Below are positions 9,298 through 19,134 of a stretch of DNA of 64,000 nt, piece after piece. The position numbers were made by a program, and so were the translations under genes. Each line of letters starts with the position of its first letter. Position 1 is the stretch's first letter. Source of the DNA: Edwardsiella piscicida (GTDB taxonomy: Bacteria > Pseudomonadota > Gammaproteobacteria > Enterobacterales > Enterobacteriaceae). Location: positions 3,307,992 through 3,371,991 of the forward strand of contig NZ_MPNU01000001.1 in the NCBI RefSeq assembly GCF_001896205.1, written 5' to 3'. The notes beneath the pieces are model-generated. The model saw only the letters and a list, made by a program, of their open reading frames with translations, made no database searches and had not been told where the DNA came from.

Positions 9298-10470
9298 CTA
9301 ACGGGCGACCTGACCCAGCGTGCGCCGCACCAGCGGCGTGCGCAGCGGCGGCGCCAGCGCCATCAGTCCCAGATTGCGCCCGACCGCCAGCGGCGGCAGG
9401 CGGTTGGCGAACAGCCGCACCAAACCGTCGGTCAGCGCAACGGTCGCCTCGCTATCGGGCTGACGCCGCCCTTGGTAGCGCGCCAGCGTCCGATAGGCGC
9501 CGGGATCGTCCCCGCGCCGCAGCGCATCACTCAGGGTCTCCGCCAGCGTCATCACATCGCGCAGTCCCAGGTTAAATCCCTGACCGGCAATCGGGTGCAG
9601 CGTCTGCGCCGCATTGCCGACCAGCGCCAGACGGTGACCGATATGTCCGTGCGCCCGACGCAGGCTCAGCGGATAGCTATCGCGCCGACCGCAGTGCGTA
9701 AAGCGCCCCAGACGCCAGCCAAAGGCCTGCTGCAGATGATGCAAAAACGAGGCCTCATCCCACTGCATCGCCTGCTCTGCCTGGGCCGGCGGCAGACACC
9801 AGACCAGCGTGCTCCGCCCCTCCGCCATCGGCAGCAGCGCCAGCGGCCCGTCCGGCGTAAAACGCTCAAAGGCGCGTCCACGGTGCGCCTCACGGGTGGC
9901 CAGCGTGGCGATCAGCGCCGTCTGCGCATACGCCTCGCTATGCCAGCGCATGCCACACATCTGCGCCAGAGGCGACGAGGCACCGTCGGCGGCCACCAAT
10001 AGCCGTCCCTGTAAGCAGCGACCATCCGCCAGCCAGGCCGTCACGCCGTCGACGCGACGCTCCACCCGCGCCAGCGTCGCCGGACAGAGCAGCGTCACGC
10101 CTGGGGCCGACGCCAGCAGCCGAAACAGACGGGCGCCGGCCTGATGCAGCGGGATCACCTGTCCCAGCGCGGGGAGATCGTACGCGTCGGCGTCCAGCCA
10201 CAGCGCTCCGCCGTGGCCGCGATCGCTGATCTGCACCTGACGGATCGCGGTCGCGCAGGAGGCCAGCGCCGGCCAGACGCCAATCTGCGCCAGCTGCTGA
10301 CAGGTAGCGTGGGCCAGCGCGATGGCGCGGGCGTCAAAGCCGGGGTGTGCTTCGGCACCGGGAGCGACTGCCTCCACCAGCGTTACCGCACAGCGTCCGC
10401 CGCTCAGCGTCGACAGCGCCAGCGCCAGCGTCGCGCCCGCCATGCCGCCGCCGGCGATGATGATGCTCAT
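9298..10470 (-). CDS. ubiH: 2-octaprenyl-6-methoxyphenol hydroxylase UbiH
   Basis: The 390-residue flavoprotein monooxygenase hydroxylates C1 of the ubiquinone precursor. The N-terminal GGGMAGATLALALS dinucleotide-binding motif starts at residue 7. The GNAAQTLHPIAGQGFNLG motif lies near residue 285, where Asn replaces the Asp of UbiI, as in the E. coli protein. Its ATG overlaps the pepP stop (ATGA), indicating translational coupling. Confidence 0.95.
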   Translation of the reverse strand: MSIIIAGGGMAGATLALALSTLSGGRCAVTLVEAVAPGAEAHPGFDARAIALAHATCQQLAQIGVWPALASCATAIRQVQISDRGHGGALWLDADAYDLPALGQVIPLHQAGARLFRLLASAPGVTLLCPATLARVERRVDGVTAWLADGRCLQGRLLVAADGASSPLAQMCGMRWHSEAYAQTALIATLATREAHRGRAFERFTPDGPLALLPMAEGRSTLVWCLPPAQAEQAMQWDEASFLHHLQQAFGWRLGRFTHCGRRDSYPLSLRRAHGHIGHRLALVGNAAQTLHPIAGQGFNLGLRDVMTLAETLSDALRRGDDPGAYRTLARYQGRRQPDSEATVALTDGLVRLFANRLPPLAVGRNLGLMALAPPLRTPLVRRTLGQVAR

Positions 10471-11789
10471 TCCCGCGCCCGCGCCGCCGCCATCAGGGCC
10501 TCGATCGCCTCGACCGATTTCACGACGCCCTCGGTCAGGATCTCGCAGCCCGCCTCGGTGATCAGCACATCATCCTCAATCCGTACCCCAATACCGCGAT
10601 AGGCCAGCGGTACATCGGCATCGGGCGCGATATACAGCCCCGGCTCACAGGTCAGCACCATTCCCGGCTCCAGCGTACGATCGCGCGCCGGCGTCGCGTA
10701 GTCGCCAACGTCGTGGACATCCAGCCCCAGCCAGTGCCCGAGCCCGTGCATAAAGAACGCCCGATACTTCTGCTCCGCGATCAGTTGCTCGACCTCTCCC
10801 TGCAGGATCCCCAGCTCCACTAGGCCGTTCACCATCACCTGCACCGTGGCCTCCTGGGCTTCACGCAGGCTGCTGCCGGGGCGGTAGTGCTCAAGCCCTG
10901 CCGCCATCGACGCCAGCACCAGCTGATAAATCTGACGCTGGGGCTCGCTAAAGCGGCCGCTGACCGGGAAGGTTCGAGTGATATCGCCGGCATAGTGGCG
11001 GAACTCGGCGCCGGCATCCACCAGCACCAGATCGCCCTCTTTCATTTCACTTTCGTTTTCTGTGTAATGCAGGATACAGGCGTTCTCGCCGCTGCCCACG
11101 ATGGTATTGAAGGAGGGCGCGCGCGCGCCGTGTCGGTTGAACTCGTGCAGCAGTTCGCCCTCCAGCTGATACTCATACATCCCCGGACGGCACTTCTCCA
11201 TCGCCCGGGTATGGCCCTGTGCGGTGATCTCGGCGGCGCGTCGCATGACGGCGATCTCCTCCGCCGACTTGAACAGCCGCATCTCATGCACCCAGGGGCG
11301 CCAATCCGTCAGGGTCGCGGGCGCGCGCAGGCTCTGGCGGGCGCCGCGGCGCAGCGTCTCCAGCGCAGAAAAAAGCATCGCATCGGCAAAGTCATACATG
11401 CCCTGCGCGTGATACACCACGTCCAGACCGTTAAGCAGCAGCGGCAGCTGCTCCTCTACGTCGCCGTACGGCAGAGCGCGATCGATATTCAGCCGCGCCG
11501 GCGCCGCCTCTTGTCCCAGGCGACGGCCAAACCAAACCTCGGCCGTGACGTCGCGCACCCGATTGAACAGCACGCTGTGGCTGTGGTTGTCGGCGCTTTT
11601 GATCAGCACCAGCAGCGCCTCCGGCTCGTTGAACCCGCACAGGTACCAGAAATCGCTGTTCTGGCGATAGGGGTATTCGTTTTCGGCATTGCGGCAGCAC
11701 ACCGGCGCCGCGAAAAACAGCGCGGCGCTGCCCGGTTGCATTCTGGCCAGCAGCGCCTGACGGCGACGCTGATACTCTTGCGGGGTCAT
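10467..11789 (-). CDS. pepP: Xaa-Pro aminopeptidase P II
   Basis: The 440-residue M24B metallopeptidase removes N-terminal residues that precede proline. It has an N-terminal aminopeptidase-P domain (EYPYRQNSDFWYLCGF near residue 40) and a C-terminal pita-bread domain. The dinuclear metal ligands are visible in VLVDAGAEF, YAGDITRTFP, FMHGLGHWLGLDVHD, LTCEPGLYI and GVRIEDDVLI. MTPQ was chosen as the start because CAGGAG lies 6 nt upstream; an ATG two codons earlier would overlap it. It leads the pepP-ubiH-ubiI cluster, as in E. coli. Confidence 0.96.
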   Translation of the reverse strand: MTPQEYQRRRQALLARMQPGSAALFFAAPVCCRNAENEYPYRQNSDFWYLCGFNEPEALLVLIKSADNHSHSVLFNRVRDVTAEVWFGRRLGQEAAPARLNIDRALPYGDVEEQLPLLLNGLDVVYHAQGMYDFADAMLFSALETLRRGARQSLRAPATLTDWRPWVHEMRLFKSAEEIAVMRRAAEITAQGHTRAMEKCRPGMYEYQLEGELLHEFNRHGARAPSFNTIVGSGENACILHYTENESEMKEGDLVLVDAGAEFRHYAGDITRTFPVSGRFSEPQRQIYQLVLASMAAGLEHYRPGSSLREAQEATVQVMVNGLVELGILQGEVEQLIAEQKYRAFFMHGLGHWLGLDVHDVGDYATPARDRTLEPGMVLTCEPGLYIAPDADVPLAYRGIGVRIEDDVLITEAGCEILTEGVVKSVEAIEALMAAARARE

Positions 11790-11871
11790 ATCCATCTCCT
11801 GACTATAGGCGGGTCAAACGGCAGGGCAGCCCAGCGGCTGCACCCTGTCTCCATAACACAAACCGGTTATT

Positions 11872-11900
11872 AAAACGGGATACGTCCAGGCCGTATCCCG
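11872..11900 (-). terminator. Intrinsic terminator between ygfB and pepP
   Basis: On the minus strand CGGGATACG and CGTATCCCG form a 9-bp stem followed by TTTTAAT. It would end or attenuate the ygfB transcript before pepP. Confidence 0.7.
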
Positions 11901-11973
11901 CAATAATGCGCGCGATCAATACGCATCCACAGCGGCGGCGCTCCGCCGACGGTCATCCGTCAAGCCACGTCGA

Positions 11974-12546
11974 TCAGTGCAGACGCGGAGCCTCGGACGC
12001 CGGCGCCTCGCGGCGGCTAAACTCGCCGTGGCACAGCATGGCGGCCATGCGGACATACTCCGCCACCTCCTCCAGAGAGTGGGCCAGCGCCTCCTGATCT
12101 TCATCCTCATCGTAGCCCAGCTGAGCGATGCTGCGCAGATCGTCGATAGATTCGCCCACGTCGCCTTTAACCTGCCCCAGCTTGGCCTGCATCATGCCCA
12201 GCCCCAGCAGGAAATGGTTCACCCACCCGGCCAGCGCATCGGCGCGGACGAATACCGAGGCCTCATCCTCTCCCGGCAGCAGCAGTTGAAAGGCGAACTC
12301 ATCGCCCTCCAGCGCGCTGCGCGTCTGCCCATACAGCGCCTGCAGCGGCTGCGACAGGCTCTGCGAAAACGCCGTGCCTTCGTTGGTCAGATCGTGCACC
12401 AGCGTCAGCCAGCTGTCATCGCGGTTGCCGCCGCACAGCAGACCGCTGAGCAATCCGTGCATTTCGGCGGCGGTCAGCGCCACGCCCTGCTGTTGCAGGG
12501 CCTGCGTCAGGGTGGCGTAATCCGCCGGGCTATTCTCTGTAGACAT
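11974..12546 (-). CDS. ygfB: UPF0149 family protein YgfB
   Basis: The 190-residue acidic, helical, soluble protein belongs to the YgfB/UPF0149 family. The [25 protein letters not shown] block (residues 16-40) and the [10 protein letters not shown] block (about 107-116) identify it. No enzymatic function is established for the enterobacterial protein. It is divergent from zapA, the arrangement found in E. coli. No good ribosome site precedes the chosen ATG, so the start is moderately certain. Confidence 0.93.
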   Translation of the reverse strand: MSTENSPADYATLTQALQQQGVALTAAEMHGLLSGLLCGGNRDDSWLTLVHDLTNEGTAFSQSLSQPLQALYGQTRSALEGDEFAFQLLLPGEDEASVFVRADALAGWVNHFLLGLGMMQAKLGQVKGDVGESIDDLRSIAQLGYDEDEDQEALAHSLEEVAEYVRMAAMLCHGEFSRREAPASEAPRLH

Positions 12547-12724
12547 ACGTATTGGTCATCGTTGGCTGATAAAGTTCGTGTTATGCTACCACCAAGATGA
12601 GTCGCTATACCAGAAAGGGCCGTATCGCAAGCCGAGGGCTTGTCACTGCATAGCGGGGTATATATAGTTAGCGCCCACAGCGTTCTACAGTGGAACGCGG
12701 CGCAAAACCTAGCAGGAAGATAGT

Positions 12725-13054
12725 ATGTCTGCACAACCGGTAGATATTCAAATTTTTGGCCGCGCACTGCGTGTTAATTGTCCGCCAGAACAACTGGATG
12801 CCTTAAACCAGGCCGCAGAGGATCTGAATCAGCGGTTGCAAGATCTGAAAGTTCGCACTAGAGTCACCAATACGGAGCAGTTGGTCTTTATCGCGGCATT
12901 GAACGTATGTCACGAACTGGCGCAAGAGCGATTGAAAACCCGCGATTATGCCGCCAATATGGAGCAACGGATCCGCATGCTGCAGCAGACGATAGAGCAG
13001 GCGTTGCTGGAGCAAGGACGCATTACCGAGCGTCCCGGAACCTCTTTTGAGTAA
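12725..13054 (+). CDS. zapA: Cell division protein ZapA
   Basis: The 109-residue FtsZ-ring-associated protein bundles FtsZ filaments and links them to ZapB. The N-terminal [20 protein letters not shown] block and a long C-terminal coiled coil (about residues 60-100, [20 protein letters not shown]) are typical. AGGAAG lies 5 nt before the ATG. It stands immediately upstream of 6S RNA. Confidence 0.95.
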   Translation: MSAQPVDIQIFGRALRVNCPPEQLDALNQAAEDLNQRLQDLKVRTRVTNTEQLVFIAALNVCHELAQERLKTRDYAANMEQRIRMLQQTIEQALLEQGRITERPGTSFE

Positions 13055-13154
13055 AAATTAACTTACTGATTATACAACAATATTTACAAAGAAAGCCGTT
13101 CCATAAAGCGAAAGTTGTGTTAGTATAAACAGTAACAAAGCAGCAAGATTTCAA

Positions 13155-13337
13155 ATTTCTCTGAGGTGTTCGTGCGCGGGCCAGTCCCCTGAGCCGATAT
13201 TTCAAACCTTAAGAATGTGGCGCTCCACAACCGGTGAGCAGGCTCGGTCTCCGAGAAGCCTTAAAGTTGTGACGTTATGTTCACCTTGAACCCCGGGTTC
13301 AAGGGTTACAGCCTGCTACGGCACCTCGGAGATTCCC
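13155..13337 (+). ncRNA. ssrS: 6S RNA
   Basis: The 183-nt stretch begins ATTTCTCTGAGGTGTTCG and ends CTCGGAGATTCCC, pairing as the closing stem of 6S RNA. Internal blocks GGGCCAGTCCCCTGAGCCG and CACCTTGAAC...GGGTTCAAGGGTTACAGCC match the E. coli RNA closely, and the length is nearly identical (184 nt). 6S RNA binds the sigma-70 holoenzyme in stationary phase and inhibits promoter use. It lies between zapA and fau and is normally co-transcribed with fau. Confidence 0.95.
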
Positions 13338-13369
13338 TAAAACGCCAGTCCTGCCGCGGAGTCAGCTCC

Positions 13370-13996
13370 ATGTTCCAGGAATCTGCGTTCTCTTCCCGTC
13401 ATCAGTTTCGCCATCGTCTGCGCACGCTGCGCCGTTCGCTTTCCCACGATCAGCAGAATCAGGCCGCCCTTGCGCTCAAAGATCGCTTGCTAATGCTGCC
13501 GCGACTGAGCCAGCCGCGACACATCGCGCTCTATTTACCCTTTGACGGCGAGCCGGATACCCAGCCGCTGATCCACGCCCTGTGGCAGCGCGGCCACCGG
13601 ATCGCCCTGCCGCGTTTACATCCGTTCAGCCCCGGGCACCTGCTGTTTCTGGAATATACCCCGGATACCCCGATGTGCCACAACCGCTTTGGCATCGCCG
13701 AGCCGCGCCTGGACGTCACCCGGATTATTCCCCTGTCCCGGCTGGATCTGATCCTGACCCCGCTGGTGGCCTTCGACCAACGGGGACACCGGCTCGGCAT
13801 GGGCGGCGGCTTTTACGATCGCACTCTGCAGGGGTGGCAGCAGCGCCACTGCCTCGGCACCGGCCCCTACCCCATCGGTCTGGCCCACGACTGCCAACGC
13901 GTCGCGGCCCTGCCCGTTGCCGCCTGGGACGTGCCGCTGCCGGAGATCATCACCCCGCAGGCCCACTACCGCTGGCCCGACGCCGGCGCCGCTTAG
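13370..13996 (+). CDS. fau: 5-formyltetrahydrofolate cyclo-ligase
   Basis: The 208-residue enzyme converts 5-formyl-THF to 5,10-methenyl-THF with ATP. The family signature LGMGGGFYDRTLQ lies near residue 143, and the substrate block LYLPFDGEPDTQPLI near residue 50. The ATG at 13370 starts 32 nt after mature 6S RNA. The E. coli protein is about 26 residues shorter at the N-terminus, so an internal start is possible. The stop overlaps the convergent serA stop by four bases. Folate salvage sits well with the nearby gcv and serA genes. Confidence 0.92.
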   Translation: MFQESAFSSRHQFRHRLRTLRRSLSHDQQNQAALALKDRLLMLPRLSQPRHIALYLPFDGEPDTQPLIHALWQRGHRIALPRLHPFSPGHLLFLEYTPDTPMCHNRFGIAEPRLDVTRIIPLSRLDLILTPLVAFDQRGHRLGMGGGFYDRTLQGWQQRHCLGTGPYPIGLAHDCQRVAALPVAAWDVPLPEIITPQAHYRWPDAGAA

Positions 13997-15231
13997 TACA
14001 GCAGGCGAGCACGCACGGTGCCGGGGATCTCGCGCATGCGCTGCAGCGCCGCCTCCGCCCGCTCGGTCTCCGTCTCCACGTCGATCACCACATAGCCGAT
14101 GGTCGGGGTGGTCTGCAGGTACTGAGCGGCGATATTCACCCCCTCTTCGGCAAAAATCTGGTTGATAGCATTCAGCATCCCCGGGCGGTTTTCATGGGTA
14201 TGCAGCAGACGGCTAACGTGATCCTCATGCATCGGCAGGGAGACCTGCGGAAAGTTCACCGCCGACAGGGTCGAGCCGTTGTCGGAGTACTTCGCCAGCT
14301 TGCCTGCCACCTCAACGCCGATATTCTGCTGGGCCTCCTGGGTCGAACCACCGATGTGCGGCGTCAGCAGGACGTTGTCAAAGCGGCACAGCGGCGAGGT
14401 GAAGGGGTCGCTGTTGGTCGCCGGCTCCGTCGGAAAGACATCGATCGCCGCACCGCTCAGGTGACGGCTCTCCAGAGACTGACACAGGGCATCGATATCC
14501 ACCACCGTACCGCGCGCGGCGTTGATCAAAATCGCGCCGGGCTTCATTCGCGCCAGCTCCGCCGCGCCAATCATATTACGGGTGGAGGGCGTCTCCGGCA
14601 CATGCAGCGAGACCACGTCGCTCATGTTCAGCAGCTCGGAGAGATGGCGCACCTGAGTCGCGTTGCCCAGCGGCAGCTTGCCCTCGATGTCATAAAAATA
14701 GACGTCCATCCCGATCCCTTCCGCCAGGATCCCCAGCTGCGTGCCGATGTGGCCATAGCCGATGATCCCCAGCTTCTTGCCGCGCGCCTCATAGCAGCCC
14801 ACCGCCTGCTTGCTCCACTCACCGCGGTGAGCGCACGCGTTAGCCTGCGGGATATTGCGCAGCAGCAGCAGGGTCTCCCCCAGCACCATCTCCGCCACCG
14901 AACGGGTGTTGGAGAACGGCGCATTGAACACCGGAACGCCGCGGCGCTGCGCCGCAGCCAGATCGACCTGGTTGGTGCCGATACAAAAGCAGCCCACCGC
15001 CACCAGCTTTTCCGCCGCGGCAAACATCGCCTCGCTCAGCTGCGTGCGCGAGCGCAGGCCGATAAAGTGGGCGTCGCGGATCGCCTCGCGCAGCGCATCG
15101 TCATCCAGCGCCCCCTTATGGTATTCAATGTTGTTATAACCGGCGGCGCGCAACGTATCGACGGCGCTTTGATGCACCCCCTCCACCAGCAAAAACTTGA
15201 TTCTATCCTTGTCCAAAGAAACTTTTGCCAT
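13993..15231 (-). CDS. serA: D-3-phosphoglycerate dehydrogenase
   Basis: The 412-residue enzyme oxidises 3-phosphoglycerate in the first step of serine synthesis. The NAD-binding motif GIIGYGHIGTQLG lies near residue 160. The catalytic Arg and His are in NAARGTVVD and LTPHIGGST. A C-terminal ACT domain (HENRPGMLNAINQIFAEEGVN, about residues 345-365) gives serine feedback inhibition. MAKVSLDKD aligns with the E. coli start; upstream in-frame sequence does not look coding. Its 3' end overlaps fau by 4 bp. Confidence 0.97.
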   Translation of the reverse strand: MAKVSLDKDRIKFLLVEGVHQSAVDTLRAAGYNNIEYHKGALDDDALREAIRDAHFIGLRSRTQLSEAMFAAAEKLVAVGCFCIGTNQVDLAAAQRRGVPVFNAPFSNTRSVAEMVLGETLLLLRNIPQANACAHRGEWSKQAVGCYEARGKKLGIIGYGHIGTQLGILAEGIGMDVYFYDIEGKLPLGNATQVRHLSELLNMSDVVSLHVPETPSTRNMIGAAELARMKPGAILINAARGTVVDIDALCQSLESRHLSGAAIDVFPTEPATNSDPFTSPLCRFDNVLLTPHIGGSTQEAQQNIGVEVAGKLAKYSDNGSTLSAVNFPQVSLPMHEDHVSRLLHTHENRPGMLNAINQIFAEEGVNIAAQYLQTTPTIGYVVIDVETETERAEAALQRMREIPGTVRARLLY

Positions 15232-15560
15232 GATCTGCCCTACTGTCCGAAAGGAAATGGTGTGCAAGTGCGCTGTTCCGGCGCGTCTGCGGCGGCATCG
15301 CGCGCCCACGGCAGCGCGATGCCACCTTATCAACATAACAAAAATTACACTCGCGACAAGCCACGGGCGGGCAACGGGCATCGTCAGGGCGATAGCGCGA
15401 TGGGCATAAACTGGCAAAAAATATTAATAAGATGGGATGTATCAGCGGGAAAAATTGAATCAGCGAAACTCCGTGATAGATGTCACCGAATTTCACCACT
15501 GCGGAAAAAAGTGTCCGCCGCGGGCACGGCGCCCCGCATCGGCGAGGCGCCCAGCGACGA
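15232..15560 (-). promoter_or_regulatory. serA upstream region
   Basis: This 329-bp non-coding gap lies between serA and rpiA, both on the minus strand. It has an AT-rich centre around 15410-15440 suitable for a promoter. A GC-rich imperfect hairpin (GGCGCC arms) just past the rpiA stop may end the rpiA transcript. Confidence 0.4.
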
Positions 15561-16220
15561 TTACAGGGTCAGCGTTTTGACCCCATCGGCGCAGCCGACC
15601 AGCGCAACGTCGGCGCCACGGTTGGCAAACAGCCCCACCGTCACGACGCCGGCGATAGCGTTAATGGCGTTCTCCAGCTTGCACGGCTCCATGATCTGCA
15701 GGTTGTGTACATCCAGGATCACGTTGCCGTTATCGGTCAGCACGCCCTGGCGATACACCGGCTGTCCGCCCAGCTTCACCAACTCACGGGCGACGTAGGC
15801 GCGCGCCATCGGGATCACCTCGACCGGCAGCGGGAAGTTACCCAGAATATCGACCTGCTTAGAGGCATCGACGATGCAGACGAACTTCTTGGCCACCGCC
15901 GCCACGATCTTCTCACGCGTCAGCGCGGCGCCGCCGCCCTTGATCATCTGCATGGCGCCGTTGATCTCATCGGCCCCATCCACGTAGATATCCAGCGCAT
16001 CCACCTCGTTGAGGTCAAAGACCGGGATCCCCAGACTTTTCAGCTTGGCGGTGGAGGCATCAGAGCTGGAGACCGCGCCCTCGATCTGGCCCTTCATGGT
16101 CGCCAGCGCATCAATAAAGTGAGAGGCGGTGGAGCCGGTGCCTACCCCGACAATGGTCCCAGGCTGCACATACTTCAGCGCTGCCCAACCCACTGCTTTT
16201 TTCAATTCATCCTGCGTCAT
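15561..16220 (-). CDS. rpiA: Ribose-5-phosphate isomerase A
   Basis: The 219-residue enzyme interconverts ribose-5-phosphate and ribulose-5-phosphate. The phosphate-binding [13 protein letters not shown], the catalytic DGADEI and the [14 protein letters not shown] motif (about residues 94-107) are intact. The MTQDELK start gives exactly the E. coli length; an extra upstream in-frame extension to 16289 is not supported. It is divergent from argP, as in E. coli. Confidence 0.97.
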   Translation of the reverse strand: MTQDELKKAVGWAALKYVQPGTIVGVGTGSTASHFIDALATMKGQIEGAVSSSDASTAKLKSLGIPVFDLNEVDALDIYVDGADEINGAMQMIKGGGAALTREKIVAAVAKKFVCIVDASKQVDILGNFPLPVEVIPMARAYVARELVKLGGQPVYRQGVLTDNGNVILDVHNLQIMEPCKLENAINAIAGVVTVGLFANRGADVALVGCADGVKTLTL

Positions 16221-16523
16221 ATCGTATCCTATGGACTTTGCTACGAAAACGTGTGCGTTATTATAGAGCAGCCCGCGTAAATACCCCACAGCAGCGGCGT
16301 AAATTTACGCCTACTCTCCGTTTTTTTCCCGTTGCACCCGCGTATTTTCTCCGCGACGTCCGCCAAAATGTGGCATATTGCGATAACGGTAGCGCCTCCA
16401 GCCGCCACGCGGCGCCTGAACAGGGCTCCCCCGCCGGGGGGCGGGCCGTTCGCGCCGTTTTCCCGACGTGAGCAATAACGTTTTATACATAACAAAAATG
16501 GAACCAAGGGGACAAATACCATA
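16221..16523. other. Divergent rpiA/argP intergenic region
   Basis: I see no gene in this 303-bp stretch. It contains a GC-rich inverted segment around 16428-16445 (CCCCGCCGGGGGGCGGG) and presumably the promoters of rpiA and argP. Confidence 0.4.
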
Positions 16524-17417
16524 ATGAAACGCCCGGACTACCGGACCTTGCAGGCACTGGACGCCGTCATCCGCGAACGTGGTTTTGAGCGCGCCGCACA
16601 AAAACTTTGCATCACGCAGTCGGCGGTTTCCCAACGCATCAAGCAGCTGGAAAACCTGTTTGGTCAGCCGCTGCTGGTGCGCACCGTGCCACCGCGCCCG
16701 ACCGAGCAGGGACAGCGTCTGCTGGCGCTGCTGCACCAGGTCGAACTGCTGGAGGAGGAGTGGCTGGGCAATGACAGCAGCAGCGATGGCCCCCTGCTAC
16801 TGTCGCTGGCGGTCAACGCCGACAGCCTGGCAACCTGGCTGCTGCCGGCCTTGAAGCCGGTGCTGGCCGACTCGCCGCTGCGCCTGAATCTGCAGGTCGA
16901 GGACGAAAGCCGCACCCAGGAGCGGCTGCGCCGCGGTGAAGTGGTCGGCGCGGTGAGTTTGCAGCCCCAGCCGCTGCCGAGCTGCCTGGTGGATCGTCTG
17001 GGCGCGCTGGACTACCTGTTTTGCGCCTCTCCCGCCTTTGCCGCTCGCTACTTCCCCAACGGAGTCACCCGCTCATCGCTGCTTAAAGCGCCGGCGGTCG
17101 CCTTCGACCACCTGGACGACATGCATCAGGCATTCCTGCAGCAAAACTTCGAACTGCCGCCGGGCAGTGTGCCCTGCCATATCGTTAACTCATCGGAAGC
17201 GTTTGTGCAGCTGGCGCTGCAGGGCACCACCTGCTGTATGCTGCCGCACCTGCAGGTTGAGCGCGAGCTGCGTGAAGGGGTGCTGATCGATCTGACGCCG
17301 GGTATGGTGCAGCGCCGCATGCTGTACTGGCACCGTTTTGCCCCGGAGAGCCGCCTGATGCGTCGGGTCACCGATGCGCTGATAAGCCACGGCCACGACG
17401 TACTGCGTCAGGACTAG
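16524..17417 (+). CDS. argP: LysR-type regulator ArgP (IciA)
   Basis: The 297-residue regulator is nearly identical to E. coli ArgP over its winged helix ([20 protein letters not shown], then [20 protein letters not shown]). It responds to arginine and lysine and activates argO, encoded 1.5 kb downstream on the other strand. The effector domain retains [20 protein letters not shown] and [16 protein letters not shown]. Confidence 0.96.
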   Translation: MKRPDYRTLQALDAVIRERGFERAAQKLCITQSAVSQRIKQLENLFGQPLLVRTVPPRPTEQGQRLLALLHQVELLEEEWLGNDSSSDGPLLLSLAVNADSLATWLLPALKPVLADSPLRLNLQVEDESRTQERLRRGEVVGAVSLQPQPLPSCLVDRLGALDYLFCASPAFAARYFPNGVTRSSLLKAPAVAFDHLDDMHQAFLQQNFELPPGSVPCHIVNSSEAFVQLALQGTTCCMLPHLQVERELREGVLIDLTPGMVQRRMLYWHRFAPESRLMRRVTDALISHGHDVLRQD

Positions 17418-17452
17418 GCGCCCCCTACGCGCGGAGCGCGCGCCCCGACAGA

Positions 17453-17475
17453 GCGGGATCGGCGATCGATCCCGC
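17453..17475. terminator. Hairpin between convergent argP and yggE
   Basis: GCGGGATCG (17453-17461) pairs with CGATCCCGC (17467-17475). No clear T-run follows. Its tail-to-tail position suggests bidirectional termination. Confidence 0.5.
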
Positions 17476-17489
17476 CCGCCATCGAGCCG

Positions 17490-18209
17490 TTATTTACTCA
17501 GGTTAAATACCACCTCAACCCGATCGTCGAAGTGAATCGTCTGCTGCTCATAGGTCTGCGCCGCCGAGGTTTGATTGGCGGACGGCGCCGCCGCGTACAT
17601 GCGCGTCACCGGCTCCGGCTGGAAGTTGGAGACATGGTAACGGACGCTGTAGACCGGCCCCAGCGTCACCCCAAACCCCTGCGCCAGAGACTCCGCCTGG
17701 GAGATGGCGTTCTTGATCGCCATCTGACGCGCCTTGTCACGGTACACCTCAGGCTTGGCAACGCCCAGCTCGACGGAGCGGATCTCATTGAGGTTGGCCT
17801 TCAACGCCCCGTCCAGCAGGCTGTTCAGCTTATCCAGCTGGCGCAGCGTCACCTGTACGGTACGCACGGCGCGGTACCCCTTCAGCTGGCTTTTCCCGTC
17901 TTTCTGATACTCATACTCCGGCATGGTATACAGATTGGCGGCGCTGATATCCTGCGCGTCGATGCCGTTACGCTTGAGAAAATCAAAATATTTGGCCACC
18001 CGCTGATCGACCTGCGACTTGGCACCGGCGGCATCTTTAGCGCTGGCGTTAACCTGAAAGGTCAGGGTAGCCATATCGGGAACGGCGTCCACGCTGGCGG
18101 TACCCGACGTCACGACGTGCGGCCCCTCCGGGACTTCCGCCGCCTGAACACTGGCGGCCATGCCACCGACTCCCATCATTGCAGCCAAGGCCAATACTGT
18201 TAATTTCAC
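17490..18209 (-). CDS. yggE: SIMPL-domain protein YggE, oxidative-stress-related
   Basis: The 239-residue SIMPL/DUF541 protein starts with a signal peptide (about residues 1-23, ending SVQAAE) and is expected in the periplasm. The start is GTG at 18209 with GGAGG 7 nt upstream; longer in-frame extensions look non-coding. The family pattern of VTLRQLDKLNSLLDGAL and the AIKNAISQAESLAQGFG helix is present. Family members lower oxidative stress in E. coli, but the mechanism is unknown. Confidence 0.93.
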   Translation of the reverse strand: MKLTVLALAAMMGVGGMAASVQAAEVPEGPHVVTSGTASVDAVPDMATLTFQVNASAKDAAGAKSQVDQRVAKYFDFLKRNGIDAQDISAANLYTMPEYEYQKDGKSQLKGYRAVRTVQVTLRQLDKLNSLLDGALKANLNEIRSVELGVAKPEVYRDKARQMAIKNAISQAESLAQGFGVTLGPVYSVRYHVSNFQPEPVTRMYAAAPSANQTSAAQTYEQQTIHFDDRVEVVFNLSK

Positions 18210-18358
18210 GGTTATCCTCCGGTTCACTACCACGTTGCCAGGGGCTTCCCCTCTGCCACGCGCCGGACCCTGTGGTCCGGCCCTCTCCCGCCGACCGATC
18301 GCCGACGAATGCATTGTTAGCATAGCGCGCCGATGGCGCGACGTGAATCGGATATTCC

Positions 18359-18976
18359 CTACATGGCCAGCCCCTGACGCGCCAGCGCGATCGCAATAAA
18401 CCACATCACCCCGCCGACGGCCAGGTTGATCGCCCGCTGGGCGCGCGGCCGGCTCAGCCAGGGGGCCAGCCAGGCAGCCAGCAGCGCCAGGCTGAAGAAC
18501 CACACCACCGAGGCGCTGACCGCCCCAAAGGCAAACCAGCGTCGGGCGTCGGCCACCAGCTGTCCCCCCAGGCTACCGAGCACCACAAAGGTATCCAGAT
18601 AGACGTGCGGATTAAGCCAGGTCACCGCCAGCAGCGTGACGATGATCCGCCAGCGCCCCTGCTGCATCAGGCTGTCGTCCAGCTGCGCCTGCACAGGGCG
18701 GAGCGCCGTTCGCCACGCGCCCCAGCCATACCACAGCAAAAACACCACGCCGCCCCAGGTCACCAGCTGCAGCAGCAGCGGCGAACGCAGCAGCAGCGCG
18801 CTGCCGCCGAAGACCCCGGCACAGATCAGCGCCAGATCGCTCAGGGCGCACAGCGCGGCGATGGTCAGGTGATAGCGACGCTGGATACCGTGGCTAAGCA
18901 CGAACATATTTTGTGGCCCCAGCGGCAAAATCAGCGCCGCGCCCAGGGCAAATCCCTGTGCAAAAACAGAAAACAT
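18359..18976 (-). CDS. argO: Arginine exporter ArgO (LysE family)
   Basis: The 205-residue inner-membrane exporter has the LysE-family N-terminus ([20 protein letters not shown], residues 8-27) and the [20 protein letters not shown] block (about 115-134). It exports arginine and canavanine. ArgP is encoded 1 kb away, and the upstream gap holds a 15-bp palindrome suitable for regulator binding. Confidence 0.95.
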   Translation of the reverse strand: MFSVFAQGFALGAALILPLGPQNMFVLSHGIQRRYHLTIAALCALSDLALICAGVFGGSALLLRSPLLLQLVTWGGVVFLLWYGWGAWRTALRPVQAQLDDSLMQQGRWRIIVTLLAVTWLNPHVYLDTFVVLGSLGGQLVADARRWFAFGAVSASVVWFFSLALLAAWLAPWLSRPRAQRAINLAVGGVMWFIAIALARQGLAM

Positions 18977-19073
18977 AACGATGATCCTTCAGAAGAGGAG
19001 GTGCGGACGGCGGCCATATGGCCGGATGGAGAGCATCATAAACAGCCGGGCGGCGGCGGGGAAATGGCGATTT

Positions 19074-19088
19074 CTTATCGCCGATAAG
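19074..19088. promoter_or_regulatory. Palindrome upstream of argO, possible ArgP site
   Basis: CTTATC-GCC-GATAAG is a perfect 6-bp inverted repeat about 100 bp upstream of the argO start. Position and symmetry suit a LysR-type activator; identity as the ArgP site is inference. Confidence 0.3.
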
Positions 19089-19101
19089 ACGGGCTTATGA
19101 C

Positions 19102-19125
19102 GTCTGGCCGGCGCGCCGGCCAGAC
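19102..19125. terminator. 24-bp perfect palindrome after mscS
   Basis: GTCTGGCCGGCG and CGCCGGCCAGAC form a perfect palindrome 9 nt beyond the mscS stop. There is no U-tract. It is likely a transcript-ending or stabilising hairpin. Confidence 0.5.
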
Positions 19126-19134
19126 GGGGAGAGA

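Noticed and set aside
13582-15798. Long plus-strand frame across fau and serA
   Set aside because: It overlaps both known genes in the wrong frame and has shadow-type composition.
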